From Oikopleura dioica (taxonomy: Eukaryota > Chordata > Appendicularia > Copelata > Oikopleuridae): a stretch of DNA of 64,000 nt. The translations under genes and the position numbers were made by a program. The DNA lies in contig OU015568.1 of NCBI GenBank assembly GCA_907165135.1, positions 7,510,501 to 7,574,500 on the forward strand, written 5' to 3'. The notes beneath the pieces were generated by a model. The model did no database searches. It was not told where the DNA came from and was given only the letters and a program-made list of their open reading frames with translations. Shown one piece after another: positions 11,089 through 20,902 of the stretch (the first letter of the stretch is position 1; every line of letters starts with the position of its first letter).

Positions 11089-11631
11089 ATGGAAGAAAAT
11101 ATGAACAGCGAGATAGGAGTAGAAACAAAAGAGCAGCGAAGAGATACACCTTTTGTTAAGTCTGATTTTACTGTAAATATCATCGAAGGTAAGTCGAAGG
11201 CTCGGCAACCTGTGTAGAAAACCTGAGTCAGGGTCTGAATGAGCGGCTTCGCCAGAATTTTTCATAGATTAAGTGTGTCAACAACGATTTTCAGCCAACT
11301 TTTGACCCCGGTAGAGGTCAAAAATCATAAAAAGGACCCTTATTCGATCGTTGTTGACACCCCTAAAATGGTTATTTTTGCGAAGCCGCTTCGGCTCTTT
11401 CAGACCCTGACTCAGGTTTACTACGCAGGTTGCCGAGCCCAAAGCCTCGTTAAATTTCATTAAAACTTCAATTCAAGATGGTGAAAAACGACGAGATACT
11501 CCAATGGTGATCCCTCCTCTAAAAACAAACAAGTCAAATCTCAAAAACGAAAAAATGATACTCAGGTGACAAGGAAATATATTGAGAATACATGCTCTTA
11601 TTGATATTTCAGCCAAATAAAAGAGACCTGA
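11089..11631 (+). CDS. small hydrophilic protein of about 70 aa with a repeated RRDTP motif
   Basis: Three exons join in frame: 11089-11188 (MEENMNSEIGVETKEQ...), 11478-11565, and 11613-11631 ending QIKET-stop. Intron 1 (gtaag...ttcaag) contains MITE copy C; intron 2 (gtgac...ttcag, 47 bp) has typical size. The product is Lys/Arg/Glu-rich, with KEQRRDTPFV and GEKRRDTPMV repeating one motif. No family was recognised. The evidence is only splice logic and frame continuity, so it could be a chance model. Confidence 0.4.
11198..11442. mobile_element. MITE, CTGGGCTCGG family, copy C
   Basis: Arms GGCTCGGCAACCTGTGTAG and its complement, with CCTGAGTCAGG inside both arms. The interior of about 160 bp is AT-rich with a CGAAGCCGCTTCGG palindrome. 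No clear target duplication was seen. It lies in intron 1 of the small gene at 11089. Confidence 0.8.
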
Positions 11632-11908
11632 AAAGAAAAGAATTGAATAAGACAACTTCGACTTCCGGAAACACAAAATTGAATTCAATTAATAATTGCG
11701 CGAATTGAGTATTGTATCCTTTTCTTTTATGCTTTTTTCCTGCACTAGAACTTGGTGAAAAATAAATTGATTATCGTGAAACTGGTGAAAAAAAAAACTG
11801 GCGAATTTGAAATCTGCAAATCGATGAGTGAAATCAGTCTGATTCGAATCAGGGAGCTGTTGAACCGAGCTGAGCTCGACAAATCGAGATTATACATATG
11901 CGCCTGGC

Positions 11909-12332
11909 CAGGGTCCGATAATTTGAGCTCACGATAAAACTCATTTTTGGCTGAGTTCTCGATTTTCTCAAATTGAGAACTCAGTTCGACTTGAGAAATC
12001 ATTTGGAGATTTTCTGAGATTTTCCTTGAGAGCAGGGAAATCTCATGAGTTTTCAAAAACTCCATTTGAGCGAGCGCGCGGATTGGCCCGCCGGTTGGCC
12101 CGGCGGCGAGTCGGCGCAGCCACAGCATATCGTAGGCGCGTTGCGTAAGGCTGCGCACTTACAAAAATCGTCCACCCCGCCTTGACTGGCTCGTGGATCG
12201 CGAGCGCCACCACAAAATTTGATTTCTCACGCGAGCTCTCATCTCTGAGTTTCTCAAAACTCCAATTTAAAAACTGAGTTCTCAAGCTTTGTTTCGTGGA
12301 GTTTTAGCGTGAGCTCAAATTATCGGACCCTG
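11909..12332. mobile_element. hAT-type MITE with perfect 25-bp TIRs
   Basis: A 424-bp element begins CAGGGTCCGATAATTTGAGC and ends with the exact complement. The first 25 bases of both arms match. It is flanked by a perfect 8-bp duplication CGCCTGGC (11901-11908 and 12333-12340). A CAGGG terminus with an 8-bp duplication is the hAT signature. There is no transposase frame. The interior is rich in GAGTTCTCAA/TTGAGAACTC words and includes a GC-rich core at about 12070-12200, unlike its surroundings. Confidence 0.93.
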
Positions 12333-12503
12333 CGCCTGGCACGGTTAATAATTAACGCTACTGTAGAAGAATAATTGTATTGAAAGGATGAGCAAAAATT
12401 AATCCTGTCTAATGTTGTCTAATGAAATGAAATCTGCGTCCCTTCTGTCACGTGACACAGAAACATGCTTTGTTTTTAGACTTCTTCTACCAGTAGTCAT
12501 AAA

Positions 12504-12688
12504 CTGGGCTCGGCAACCTGTGTAGAAAACCTGAGTCAAGGTTTGAGTAATCTTTATAAAAACCGCGCAGCGACTATTTTTAACTAAGCCGCAAAGCGGC
12601 TTCGTTTTTAAAAAAGTCGCTATGCGGTTTTTCATAAAAGATATTTCAGACCCTGACTAAGGTTTTCTACACAGGTTGCCGAGCTCAG
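12504..12688. mobile_element. MITE, CTGGGCTCGG family, copy D
   Basis: The element is 185 bp with CTGGGCTCGGCAACCTGTG and complementary arms. Flanks are GTCATAAA and ATCATAAA, an 8-bp duplication with one mismatch, fixing the element ends at C12504 and G12688. The interior has AAGCCGCAAAGCGGCTT. It is intergenic, just downstream of UPB1. Confidence 0.85.
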
Positions 12689-12823
12689 ATCATAAATTAT
12701 TTCATTAATTTTAGTTTTTATTTATTAATAAAAGCAGTTCTCAATTTAATGACAAATCAAATTTTGAATTCAAAAATATCAAAATTGTCAGGACAGTATC
12801 ATTTCTCCGAGTCTCTCTCTTCT

Positions 12824-15800
12824 CTAGGGTTGCTTGACAATTTGTTCCTTGAATCCGGGGGCAGTTTTTCGCGCAAGAAGCTCAGCATACATCGGCAAAC
12901 GAGCGGTCATTGGGAAGCCCCAGCTATCGCTAGGGTTATAAGATGAAAATTCGACCCATTTTTCTAGCTTTGTTTAGGGGTCTTATGATACAGTTTTAGA
13001 AAGCTCAGAAGATAAGCTTTCATTTGGGCACAATTTCAAGTGGTCTGGGTCATGCCCGCAAGGCAATTTATCGCACCGGAAGTTCTAATATCGGCACTAG
13101 AACTCTTCAATCGATTTTTGGGTGCTGGGGTTCACTCGAAATGGCTCGAAAATAGGTGCGTTAGAAAGCTCATCGTCTGAGCTTCCTAAAACGCCAATAA
13201 AATACTGCTGACTCGGAACTTAGTGGCCGTTAGAGGCGCTAGAATAGTAAATTTCTCGGATTTTTAGGGATCAAACGCGATAATTTTCGTCTCTACCAGA
13301 CGGTTTGGACCCCGTTAACGTCATTTCTAAGATAGATACGTCTTCATTTATATATAAGAGCCCGAAATTTTGACCAAATAGGCAAGACCCCTAAACAAAG
13401 CTAGAAAAATGGGTCAAATTTTCATCTTATAACCCTAGCTATCGCGCACTTGACGAATGTGGTTGAGATCGACTTCGGAAACGAGGAGGCCTTCTTCTGT
13501 TCGGGAAAGTCCCGGGGTTCTGGTCGCGTCAGGAGCTCCAACATAGCTGGATAGAGAATATCAGAGTGGTCGAAAACAAGAAAAAAGTACCTTGATCCAT
13601 AGAAGTGTCCAAAATCCTTGTGCGCTGGCTTTCCGTTAGCGCTTGTGAACTCATTCGGGAAATGCTCAGTTCCAACTCGGTTGATGTTTCCAGTAAAGTA
13701 GCCCCATGCGATTGAAGCACATCGTCCTTCAATGCCCCACATGGGTTCGGAAAGCGCACCGACAGTTGCGGAGGGGTTGAAAACGATCTCAGCGCCGTTG
13801 AGACCGTATCCCATCCAGTTGAGTGGGTGGTGTCGCCCGTAACAGATGTTGATGGCGACTTTTCCAAAGTCGGTTTCAAAAACCTATGTATCAATTATTA
13901 ATATATTTCAGCAAACAAGGTGTTGAATAAAATCGACAGACGGGCGGCTTATCTTCCCAGACTTATCCGCTACTGAGACTTACTGGATGACCATCCTCGC
14001 CTTCCATATAATAAGTAGACTCGTTGAAATCGCCGACTCGTGGAATATGATTCTTTCTCGTCTTTCCAAGATACTCGCCCCTGTTGGAAATGACGACGGC
14101 CGTGTTCCAAATCGTTTCTCGGTCGCTACAATTTCACAATTACAAAATTAGCCACATATCAAACGCGGGCCGCAGTGACGCACCTGAAGTCGCGCTCTAG
14201 AATTGGCGAGACAATCACCATGTTGTGCTTGGCGGCGAGGGTTGAAAGGAGTTTGGTGCTGATGCCGAGATATGTAAATGCACCGAGCGCGCGTCTTTTT
14301 CATTCAAATTTTACGCTGCAGTTATTACTTATCAATCCTACTTCAACTTTAAGACCTGCAATCATGGAAGAAATATTCGATGTCGAAAAAATCTATTTCA
14401 GATTTCGACGTAAAAACACTCCTTCCAGGTATCAACTACTGACCTTGAATAAACATTACCTCTGTTCCCATGAAAAACTAGTAGCTAACCAGCTCATATC
14501 CCGTCAGCTATCAGCAATTAGGGCATTTCGCCACGCAGCTGGTCATGCTTAGCCTCGAAATTTCCGCGAAGCGGGCGTCGCCAAATATGAAAAAACAGCA
14601 ATTAGCAAGGTTCTAATCGCCCCCTATCATCACATGGGAAAACCCACAAGCACCGATTCCATCTCTTGAAATTGAATCTAGATGGAGCACAATGAAAAGA
14701 ATGATGGTGCTCTTGAACACAAAGTAGGGATATAAAAAGATCACGGAAAATTCTATCATCATAAAAAAAAAAACTAATCAGAAAACTACTAATGGAAAAC
14801 TACTTCAAAAACTATCTCATTTTTATTTCCCTCGGCCAAGTTGGCGTTTGCTTGTCCGCCCTGATCCTCTCCTGGCAGCTATTCACCGATAATGCCTCAC
14901 TAGAGAATATCCCCGCAATGCTCGGTTACATTTGCTCGATCTTTGGTCTTGTTGCGGCGACTTGCACGATCTACGGAATCAAGAATTCAAAGCCCGTCTG
15001 GCTCCTCATTCACTGCGTCCTTGGAGTCATCACATTCACCCTCATCCTCCCTACTCTTGGGGCTCATCTTTACATGCTGGCCGCCGCAGCTGAAGGAAAT
15101 CCCGCCCTACTTCCGCTCGAAACAATGTCTACCGCCCGCTCAAACGCCTGGTCTCTTTCAACGATGATCATAATTCTAGCGCTGATGATTCTCCTCTTCA
15201 TCGCGACGATTCTCATGTCCTGGATCGTTCAAGAACGACTGTACGAAGAGAAAGAGTGCAAAGAACGAATTATCCAGTACATGGCTCGAGAAGACAATTT
15301 AGAAACGATCAGGCGAAATTATCAAGAGCTGATCATGACAATTTCCGACAAAGGAACTGAACAGACTTATCTTGTGTAATGTCTGCTGTGAGTAAATTAC
15401 ATCCTTGACCATCTGTAAATAAAAAAATTCGCCTCTGAGTAATCGAATGCTTTCCCTTCCTGAGATATTCTGCAAACATGAGCAGAATTTAAGCAGGCGA
15501 AATGAACGCAAAATTAGCAAAAAGAAAACTCAAGATTTAGTTTTTTAAAAAATGTTCATTCTTCAAAACGCGACCGCAGCTTTCGAGGCCCCAGAAATTT
15601 ATGGAGATGATACGATTTTCGAAGGAAAAAGCGTTCCCTTCATGGCTTTCGTGGTCATCCTTGCTCTCGTTGGCATTGTTCTCGGTTTGAAAGGCTGTAA
15701 AATATGGATGGAAGATGTCGAAATTGCCACTACAGAAGCTACTGTAACTCCTGCTAAACAACCACTGACGGCCAAAATTAGTGGTTTCAACCCGCTATAC

Positions 15801-16448
15801 AAAGACCCATCAATAGAACATATTGTTGGAAGCTCGGTGCCAGAAAAACTACCATTTTACGAGGAAGAAGAATTTTACCCTCAAGTCATAAGAAACTGAA
15901 TAACCGAATATTTAAATAAATTGCTGAAAAAATATCGAGCATAAATTTTACATATCCATTCCTTTTGCCAGTCTCGGCGCATTCGGCAAATTCCATCCAT
16001 GGTTGTTTCTCCCGGGTGCAGAAAGCAAAGGGCATCGTCCAGGCTTCCTGGAGGCAAAGAACATTTACACCAGCAGCTGCAGCGGCTTCAATGATGGATT
16101 CGATCCGAGCGTAGATTGCGGCGAATTGATCCGCGACGGGCGCATCGGTAGGAGCGTGGATGTGGTTTTGAATGAGGCCGATTCTGACCAAATTCGGCTA
16201 TTAAAATGTAAAATCATATAGATATTAAAAAGCAGAGTTACCTTTCGTCCTTGCTCTCGGGCAGTAGTATGCGCGAGCGAGTAAGCTTTGAATTCAAATT
16301 TGCCCGCTTCGGCGAGCCGCTCAGCTTCGGGACAAGCGAGCTTCTCAACATTCTTGCCGTACAGAATTCTTCGCACTTCATCGTAGTCTTCCTTGGGTAG
16401 ATGTTTCTCTAGGCTCTCTTCGAGACTCTTGAACTCGGCGCCACTCAT
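12824..16448 (-). CDS. UPB1: beta-ureidopropionase (UPB1), interrupted by a transposon near its 3' end
   Basis: Nitrilase-family enzyme that hydrolyses N-carbamoyl-beta-alanine in the last step of pyrimidine breakdown. Start ATG 16448 ([18 protein letters not shown]). Later exons carry [73 protein letters not shown]; the nucleophile region [13 protein letters not shown]; and [18 protein letters not shown], all close to the vertebrate enzyme. Intron 14259-15961 appears to be GA-AG: joining AAAAG to CACC restores exact family spacing. The last coding segment is split at QVRDS by a 507-bp element plus an 8-bp duplication. After it the frame resumes ([19 protein letters not shown]) to stop 12824. 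If the element is not spliced out, translation stops at a TAG on its first base triplet, removing about 30 residues. Confidence 0.92.
12931..13437. mobile_element. recent MITE inside the UPB1 coding region
   Basis: A 507-bp element. The first 12 bases, TAGGGTTATAAG, are mirrored at the far end, and the inverted arms match for about 55 bp with one visible mismatch. A perfect 8-bp duplication GCTATCGC flanks it (12923-12930 and 13438-13445). There is no coding capacity. The near-identical arms and perfect duplication indicate a young insertion, or one kept intact by selection as an intron. Confidence 0.93.
14792..15379 (+). CDS. intronless four-helix membrane protein, nested in UPB1
   Basis: A single open frame of 195 residues. 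Four hydrophobic helices lie at about residues 8-30, 42-66, 71-100 and 118-145, followed by a charged cytoplasmic-looking tail ([14 protein letters not shown]...). The topology resembles tetraspan/claudin-like proteins, but I see no diagnostic motif. It lies on the strand opposite UPB1, wholly within its 1.7-kb intron, about 170 bp before a second nested gene. Confidence 0.7.
   Translation: MENYFKNYLIFISLGQVGVCLSALILSWQLFTDNASLENIPAMLGYICSIFGLVAATCTIYGIKNSKPVWLLIHCVLGVITFTLILPTLGAHLYMLAAAAEGNPALLPLETMSTARSNAWSLSTMIIILALMILLFIATILMSWIVQERLYEEKECKERIIQYMAREDNLETIRRNYQELIMTISDKGTEQTYLV
15552..15899 (+). CDS. intronless single-pass membrane protein, nested in UPB1
   Basis: A frame of 115 residues: a short N-terminal ectodomain with one NAT glycosylation site, one helix ([19 protein letters not shown], about 28-46), then a polar acidic tail with PLYKDPS and [10 protein letters not shown] segments that could serve as tyrosine-based signals. 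Unknown family. It follows the four-helix gene on the same strand and ends only about 60 bp before the UPB1 exon. Confidence 0.55.
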   Translation: MFILQNATAAFEAPEIYGDDTIFEGKSVPFMAFVVILALVGIVLGLKGCKIWMEDVEIATTEATVTPAKQPLTAKISGFNPLYKDPSIEHIVGSSVPEKLPFYEEEEFYPQVIRN

Positions 16449-16902
16449 TCTCTTTCTTCGTTTTTATGTTTTTGAAACTTCCTACCAAAAATACAAAAGA
16501 ATGGGCTTTTCTTTTATGGGAGTTGCCCGGCTAACCCTAAGGGCACAAGATAATGACTACCTGACGATAATTTATGATGGATAAATTGTCTAAAATTTCT
16601 CTTTTACGTGTCCCTGAAACTTTGGTTGAAATTGAAGTCGGCTTCTAGAAATTTTCTTTACAGTAACATGCTTGTTTAATATTTAATTAAAAGGGCCCTT
16701 GAATTTGCATTTGACAAAATTGAAATCTGAAGAGTCGGTAAACAGCGGACACGACAGTAATTGCCTCTTGCTTTATTTATTTCGAACATTGTATGGCTAA
16801 TACAGTCAGTGAACTTTAAACAGTCGAATATCTCTTCGTTTACTTGCCGCCCATCAAGAAATTTTCATTGCCAAGATCGTTCGCTAGATCTTTCTCTCCA
16901 GG
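16449..16902. other. UPB1 upstream region, no gene seen
   Basis: AT-rich with short frames only; expected to hold the UPB1 promoter. Confidence 0.3.
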
Positions 16903-17145
16903 TCAAAAACGCGATCCTTGTTGATTTATGTTTGGTAAAAAATGACCTTTTCCTTGGAGAAAAAACTGCAAATTATTTGAATCATCCGATTCCTGCCACA
17001 TTCTCTTACTATCCTGTCTCATCCAATCTTCTCCATAAGGTCGATAGCTTCCGAAATTCGTGTGCATGCTGTAAGCACTAATTGCTTGCGCCAGAGCTAG
17101 AAAGATCGGAAAGCTGAAGAGGGGTTCAAACAAATCAATAATCAA
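16903..17145 (-). CDS. possible short secreted peptide precursor
   Basis: A frame of 80 residues with a hydrophobic start (LFSFPIFLALAQAISAYS) like a signal peptide, then a polar region (FGSYRPYGEDWMRQDSKRM). The 3' end is uncertain: a second frame just downstream (DLANDLGNENFLMGGK-stop, to about 16841) could be its last exon, but I could not place the splice. No family was recognised. It may be spurious. Confidence 0.3.
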   Translation of the reverse strand: MIIDLFEPLFSFPIFLALAQAISAYSMHTNFGSYRPYGEDWMRQDSKRMWQESDDSNNLQFFLQGKGHFLPNINQQGSRF

Positions 17146-17689
17146 AAATATAAAATAAAAAATGTTGAACCCGCAAAACTGAGCATTTTACAATCTGTGG
17201 TCGATCTATCGCCCCGTTCGGCTTTTTATAAAGTGTGCTTGACTCATTGCCATTTAATTAAAAATGCAGTTCTCCTATAAGCTCGTTAGCACCCGAATCT
17301 GATTGTAAACCGCCAAGCAAATGGGCTATCCACCTCAGCTGAATAACAACGTCTCTTCACCAAGACCAACAGCTTTGTTCACAAAGCCGCAAAATTTATC
17401 CAACCACGATTTCAAATTTTGAATATCCAATAGCTTTCTGGTTCATTTTTCAATAAATATCGACCGAATCGAACTTCAAGCTCTTCGAGGAAACATAGAC
17501 AATGAGTGTATTTTCCGGTAACTGACGGACGTGTTCAACAAATCGCCGCGTAATTCAAGTTCTGCGCTCAATAATTGCCAGCCACGTCTAGATTTCCTGT
17601 TTCGCAAGCCTTGATTGACATCGTCGTTTACCCCCAATTTCCACACATGTAAATAGCTCGCCAAACCTTCAGAAAACAAAAACAATTCA

Positions 17690-18722
17690 ATGAAAGTTTT
17701 GCAAGTTTTATTTTTGCTCGCTGCTTCTCAAAACGGCAAGAAGAAGAAAAACAAGAAAAATAAGAACACACCGGATTCAACCGTAATCCATCCGAATTAC
17801 TGCGACTACTTCGATCTTGACTGCGAAGCCATGGACGATTCGGCTGAGAATAGAATTCAGCGACAGATTTGCTGCGAAGGATACAATGTAACGGAAAGGC
17901 TTTATTACTAGACTGCTATTAATTTGAGAATCTATATCTACATCTATCATTAACGTCATTGTCTGACACTGCAATGTCTACGACAATGTATCACGTGTGA
18001 CATGTCTATAATTAATTTTAACAGGATATGAAACTTTATCAATAATTGATATTCCCTTTCTCTTCCTTTATAATTCCTAATTAACCAAGAAAACAGCCCT
18101 TTGAAAAGACAACTGCCGTACCCACAACTAAAAAGCCGACAACCATAACAACGAAAAGGACAACCAAAGAACCGACAAAACGGCCCTGGAGTGATCGATT
18201 AACCTGCTTTCACTGCGATGCCAAAAACATGGACGAATGCATGGCGACGGGGTACTACAAAGAATGCGATTACAACGAACAGTCTTGCATGATTGAAGCG
18301 AGGCATCGTGGAGGACGCACGGAGCAAGTAAGTTAGGAGACGGCGAAAATGAATTGATTAACGAGTATTGGATAATTATGAGCTTCATTTATTCTGACTA
18401 CTAATGAACCTGCTTGTCGAACATTGCCAATTTTATATTGGAAACCGATATATTCATAAGAGCCAAAAAGGATTTTTCTCCATTTGTTCCTCCAGCTAAT
18501 ATAACTTGTTAGGTGCGAATGCTCTGCAAACAACCCCTCGCCTGCCAAAACAACAAGGCCCAAAACTTCGGCCGAAATCGTCAGTGCCGACCAGAATCAA
18601 AACGAAACAACCCCCAGCCTTCTGTCTGCCGCCAGTGCTGCTACGAATCTGGGTGTACCGATTTTTTCAACCCGTTGAGTTCATCCGCCTGGAGAAAAGC
18701 GTATCGAAAGCGATATCAATAA
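17690..18722 (+). CDS. secreted Ly6/uPAR-like cysteine-rich protein with a Thr/Lys linker
   Basis: Exon 1 (17690-17888) encodes a signal peptide (MKVLQVLFLLAASQ), a Lys/Asn-rich run and a small cysteine module (YCDYFDLDCEAMDD...QICCEGYN). An intron of about 205 bp joins in phase to a Thr/Lys-rich linker (TTAVPTTKKPTTITTKRTTK). Next comes LTCFHCDAKNMDEC...CDYNEQSCM, then (after gtaag...gttag) CRQCCYESGCTDFF. The order LxCxxC, C, C, CC and a final C followed by an acidic or hydrophobic residue fits the three-finger Ly6/uPAR fold; the final CN is replaced by CTDF. A secreted or mucosal role is inferred. Confidence 0.65.
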
Positions 18723-19075
18723 TTCAAATCGAAATGTATCTATCGAGAATGTATAGTTTTCAATATTTCCATTTTTATATCGACTTTTATTAAATAAACG
18801 GAAATTTGCAAAAAAACATGTTTTAGACTCATTCAGATTCAAGGTTTTAGTAGCAGGAAGAAGAAGCAGTACGTCAGGAACTGTAAAATGTTAATTTCAA
18901 ATTGGGCGACCGGTTAGTTGAAGTCAGCTCGAGGTCGGTTTATCAGAAGTTCGCAGTTTTTGAAGCAGGTTTATTCCGACTGGGCATGTTTCGTCCAACA
19001 CCATCAGGGACGAGTTCGGTTGGGTCAGATCAGAGCAGCAGATTTTTTGGCAATCTTCCATTGAAGGGTTGAAAA
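18723..19075. other. intergenic, 3' ends of converging genes
   Basis: It lies between the stop of the plus-strand Ly6-like gene (AATAAA at about 18793) and the stop of the minus-strand POT1-like gene. Nothing else was seen. Confidence 0.4.
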
Positions 19076-20244
19076 TTAAATTAATCTGTCAATAAATTTG
19101 ATCATTTCATCCTTTCCTGATGCATCTGCTGAGCGAATAAATTCAAATGGCAGCATCATTCTTGTACCGGTCAGCGAAACGAATTTTCCCGGTTGAATCA
19201 TTTGACCTAAACTTTAACTGTGACGAAAGATAGCTTATTGATACCTATGGCACTGAGAGCTGATGATGACTTGAGTAGAAGCTGGCGGTAGTTGAGGAAC
19301 TGGTTTGGAAAGAGCTGAGTAAGATCGTCTCCCAATAAAGTGAGTTTTTGGCCGCTGAACACGTCGCGCGGGATGTCTTCCTTGATTTCAAAACTCTGAT
19401 CGAAAATGCACGATCATTTCTGCATGTTTTGAAACCTTCCTGGCCACGACTCAGCCTCGTCGTCAACGAAAATCGTCAGAACCATCTCGATATTCTCCAT
19501 TGAGTCTTGCTGTCTTCCAACAAGAACGATGCTCATCACGAGTCCAAAGATCTCATCCTCATCCCTGAGAGAACTAATGAGCGCAGTGGGAGTATTCTTC
19601 AAGTCCAACATGCTTTCCTGAAGACCAGACATTATCCGCTTGTACAATTCCGGTTTCTTCTCGTTCCTCACGCTGCAGAGAGGTCGGAAACTTTCCCATG
19701 AGCCGGCACGATCGCTTGGCGTAACTAAGATGACCCTGAAAGGACACATTTACTTGTCAGAAGTCTTCAAAAGAAACAACTTTCAATCAATTCAATGAGG
19801 GTGTTTTACCTTTTTGGAGCTTGTCGAGCGGGTAATTGAAGAACCATCGAATCGCCTGTAGGCTTTATCGAACAAGGAAGAGCAACGAGAAAGTCACCGG
19901 GTCTTACAACGGGAAAGCATTGTAACGGAAAGCTATCTGAATCGCCAGAGGTCCAGATCCAGAGATAGATGTGTTCGGCGATGAAGAGGTCGTCCTCGGA
20001 TTGACGGGAGAACCAAGAGAGCTTGATTGAGAGACGCCAGTCGGTTGAATCCGACCATTTATGAGGACCTTCGATCGCGCTGACGAACCCGCACACTCCT
20101 GTAAACAAATCAATCAATTATCAATTAATAAAATATTTTAATTAGAAAATTATTTCTTCTAGATTTTATCTTGAACTTCCCTAGAACTCCATTAGGCTTA
20201 ATTTTGAGTCTGTTCATCTGGCTCACATTCAGAATCTCGACCAT
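19076..20244 (-). CDS. OB-fold protein resembling POT1 (telomere single-strand binding)
   Basis: Start ATG 20244 (MVEILNVSQMNRLKIKPNG). A join with a GG-AG intron gives VLGVCGFVSAIEGPHKWSDSTDWRLS, like the POT1 first OB-fold opening (YGVVKFFKPP...KGTDYC). Next come FPVVRPGDFLVAL (compare GDIVRFHRL) and PSDRAGSWESF. The following exon has IFGLVMSIVLVGRQ...TIFVDDEAESWPGRF, placed like the start of the second OB fold. Two further exons end FEFIRSADASG...FIDRLI at stop 19076. At about 330 residues it is much shorter than vertebrate POT1 and would contain only the DNA-binding half. Sequence similarity is weak and recognised by motif order, so any other OB-fold protein is possible. Confidence 0.45.
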
Positions 20245-20902
20245 TTTGATGAGTTCAAGAAATGAACGAAAAATACTCTGATTCAGTGGATAAGTTTTTT
20301 ATTGAAGGATGATTCTCAGGAGAGGCTGATTGGCCGCGCAACTCAGAGGAATGCCAATCGGCCCTCGCCCTACTTTTACAAGAGAGTGAAAACAGCTGTT
20401 CCTTTTTCATTTACAGTGGGTTGCGCAGGTAGTTGACCCTTTGCGATTGCAGCTTTGGTTGCCCCTTTCCCCGCGCTTTTTCTATTGCTTCTTTCTAGAC
20501 TCGCGCAAAGTGATTGCAGGATTGGTTGACCCTTCGCCCGCTCTTTAGGGGGCAACTACCTGCGCAACCCACTGTACTGAGTTTTACAGTTCAGATTTGG
20601 AAGAATACATTTTTTATTGGAAAGTTATTGCAAATCTTGATTTTTTCCTTTTTTATTTTGTTAAAAATAAGCATTATTTTAATCAATTGAAAATGAAGCT
20701 GTTATTACAGTCATTTGAGCTGTAACCAGCCCTAAAAACAACTGATCCAACTGAAAAGCCCTTTAAAAATCTGGCCAATCGTAGCGCGCCAAATTTCATA
20801 GAGGAATTTCCCGAAGCGATTTCATTTTGACGCTGAATCTGAGTTCTCTTTTCAATTTGAGAAATTTATGTTATTTTGGAAAATAACAACTTTTCATTTC
20901 AG
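20245..20902. promoter_or_regulatory. divergent intergenic region between POT1-like and CDC23
   Basis: Contains a complete TA-flanked MITE at 20414-20574; otherwise AT-rich and gene-free. It should hold both promoters. Confidence 0.4.
20414..20574. mobile_element. Tc1/mariner-type MITE
   Basis: A 161-bp element with perfect inverted ends (CAGTGGGTTGCGCAGGTAGT... and its complement, at least 22 bp) flanked by TA on both sides (20412-20413, 20575-20576). The TA duplication and CAGT start fit Tc1/mariner. The interior has two imperfect copies of GATTGCAG(C/G)(A/T)TTGGTTG. No frame. Confidence 0.92.
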
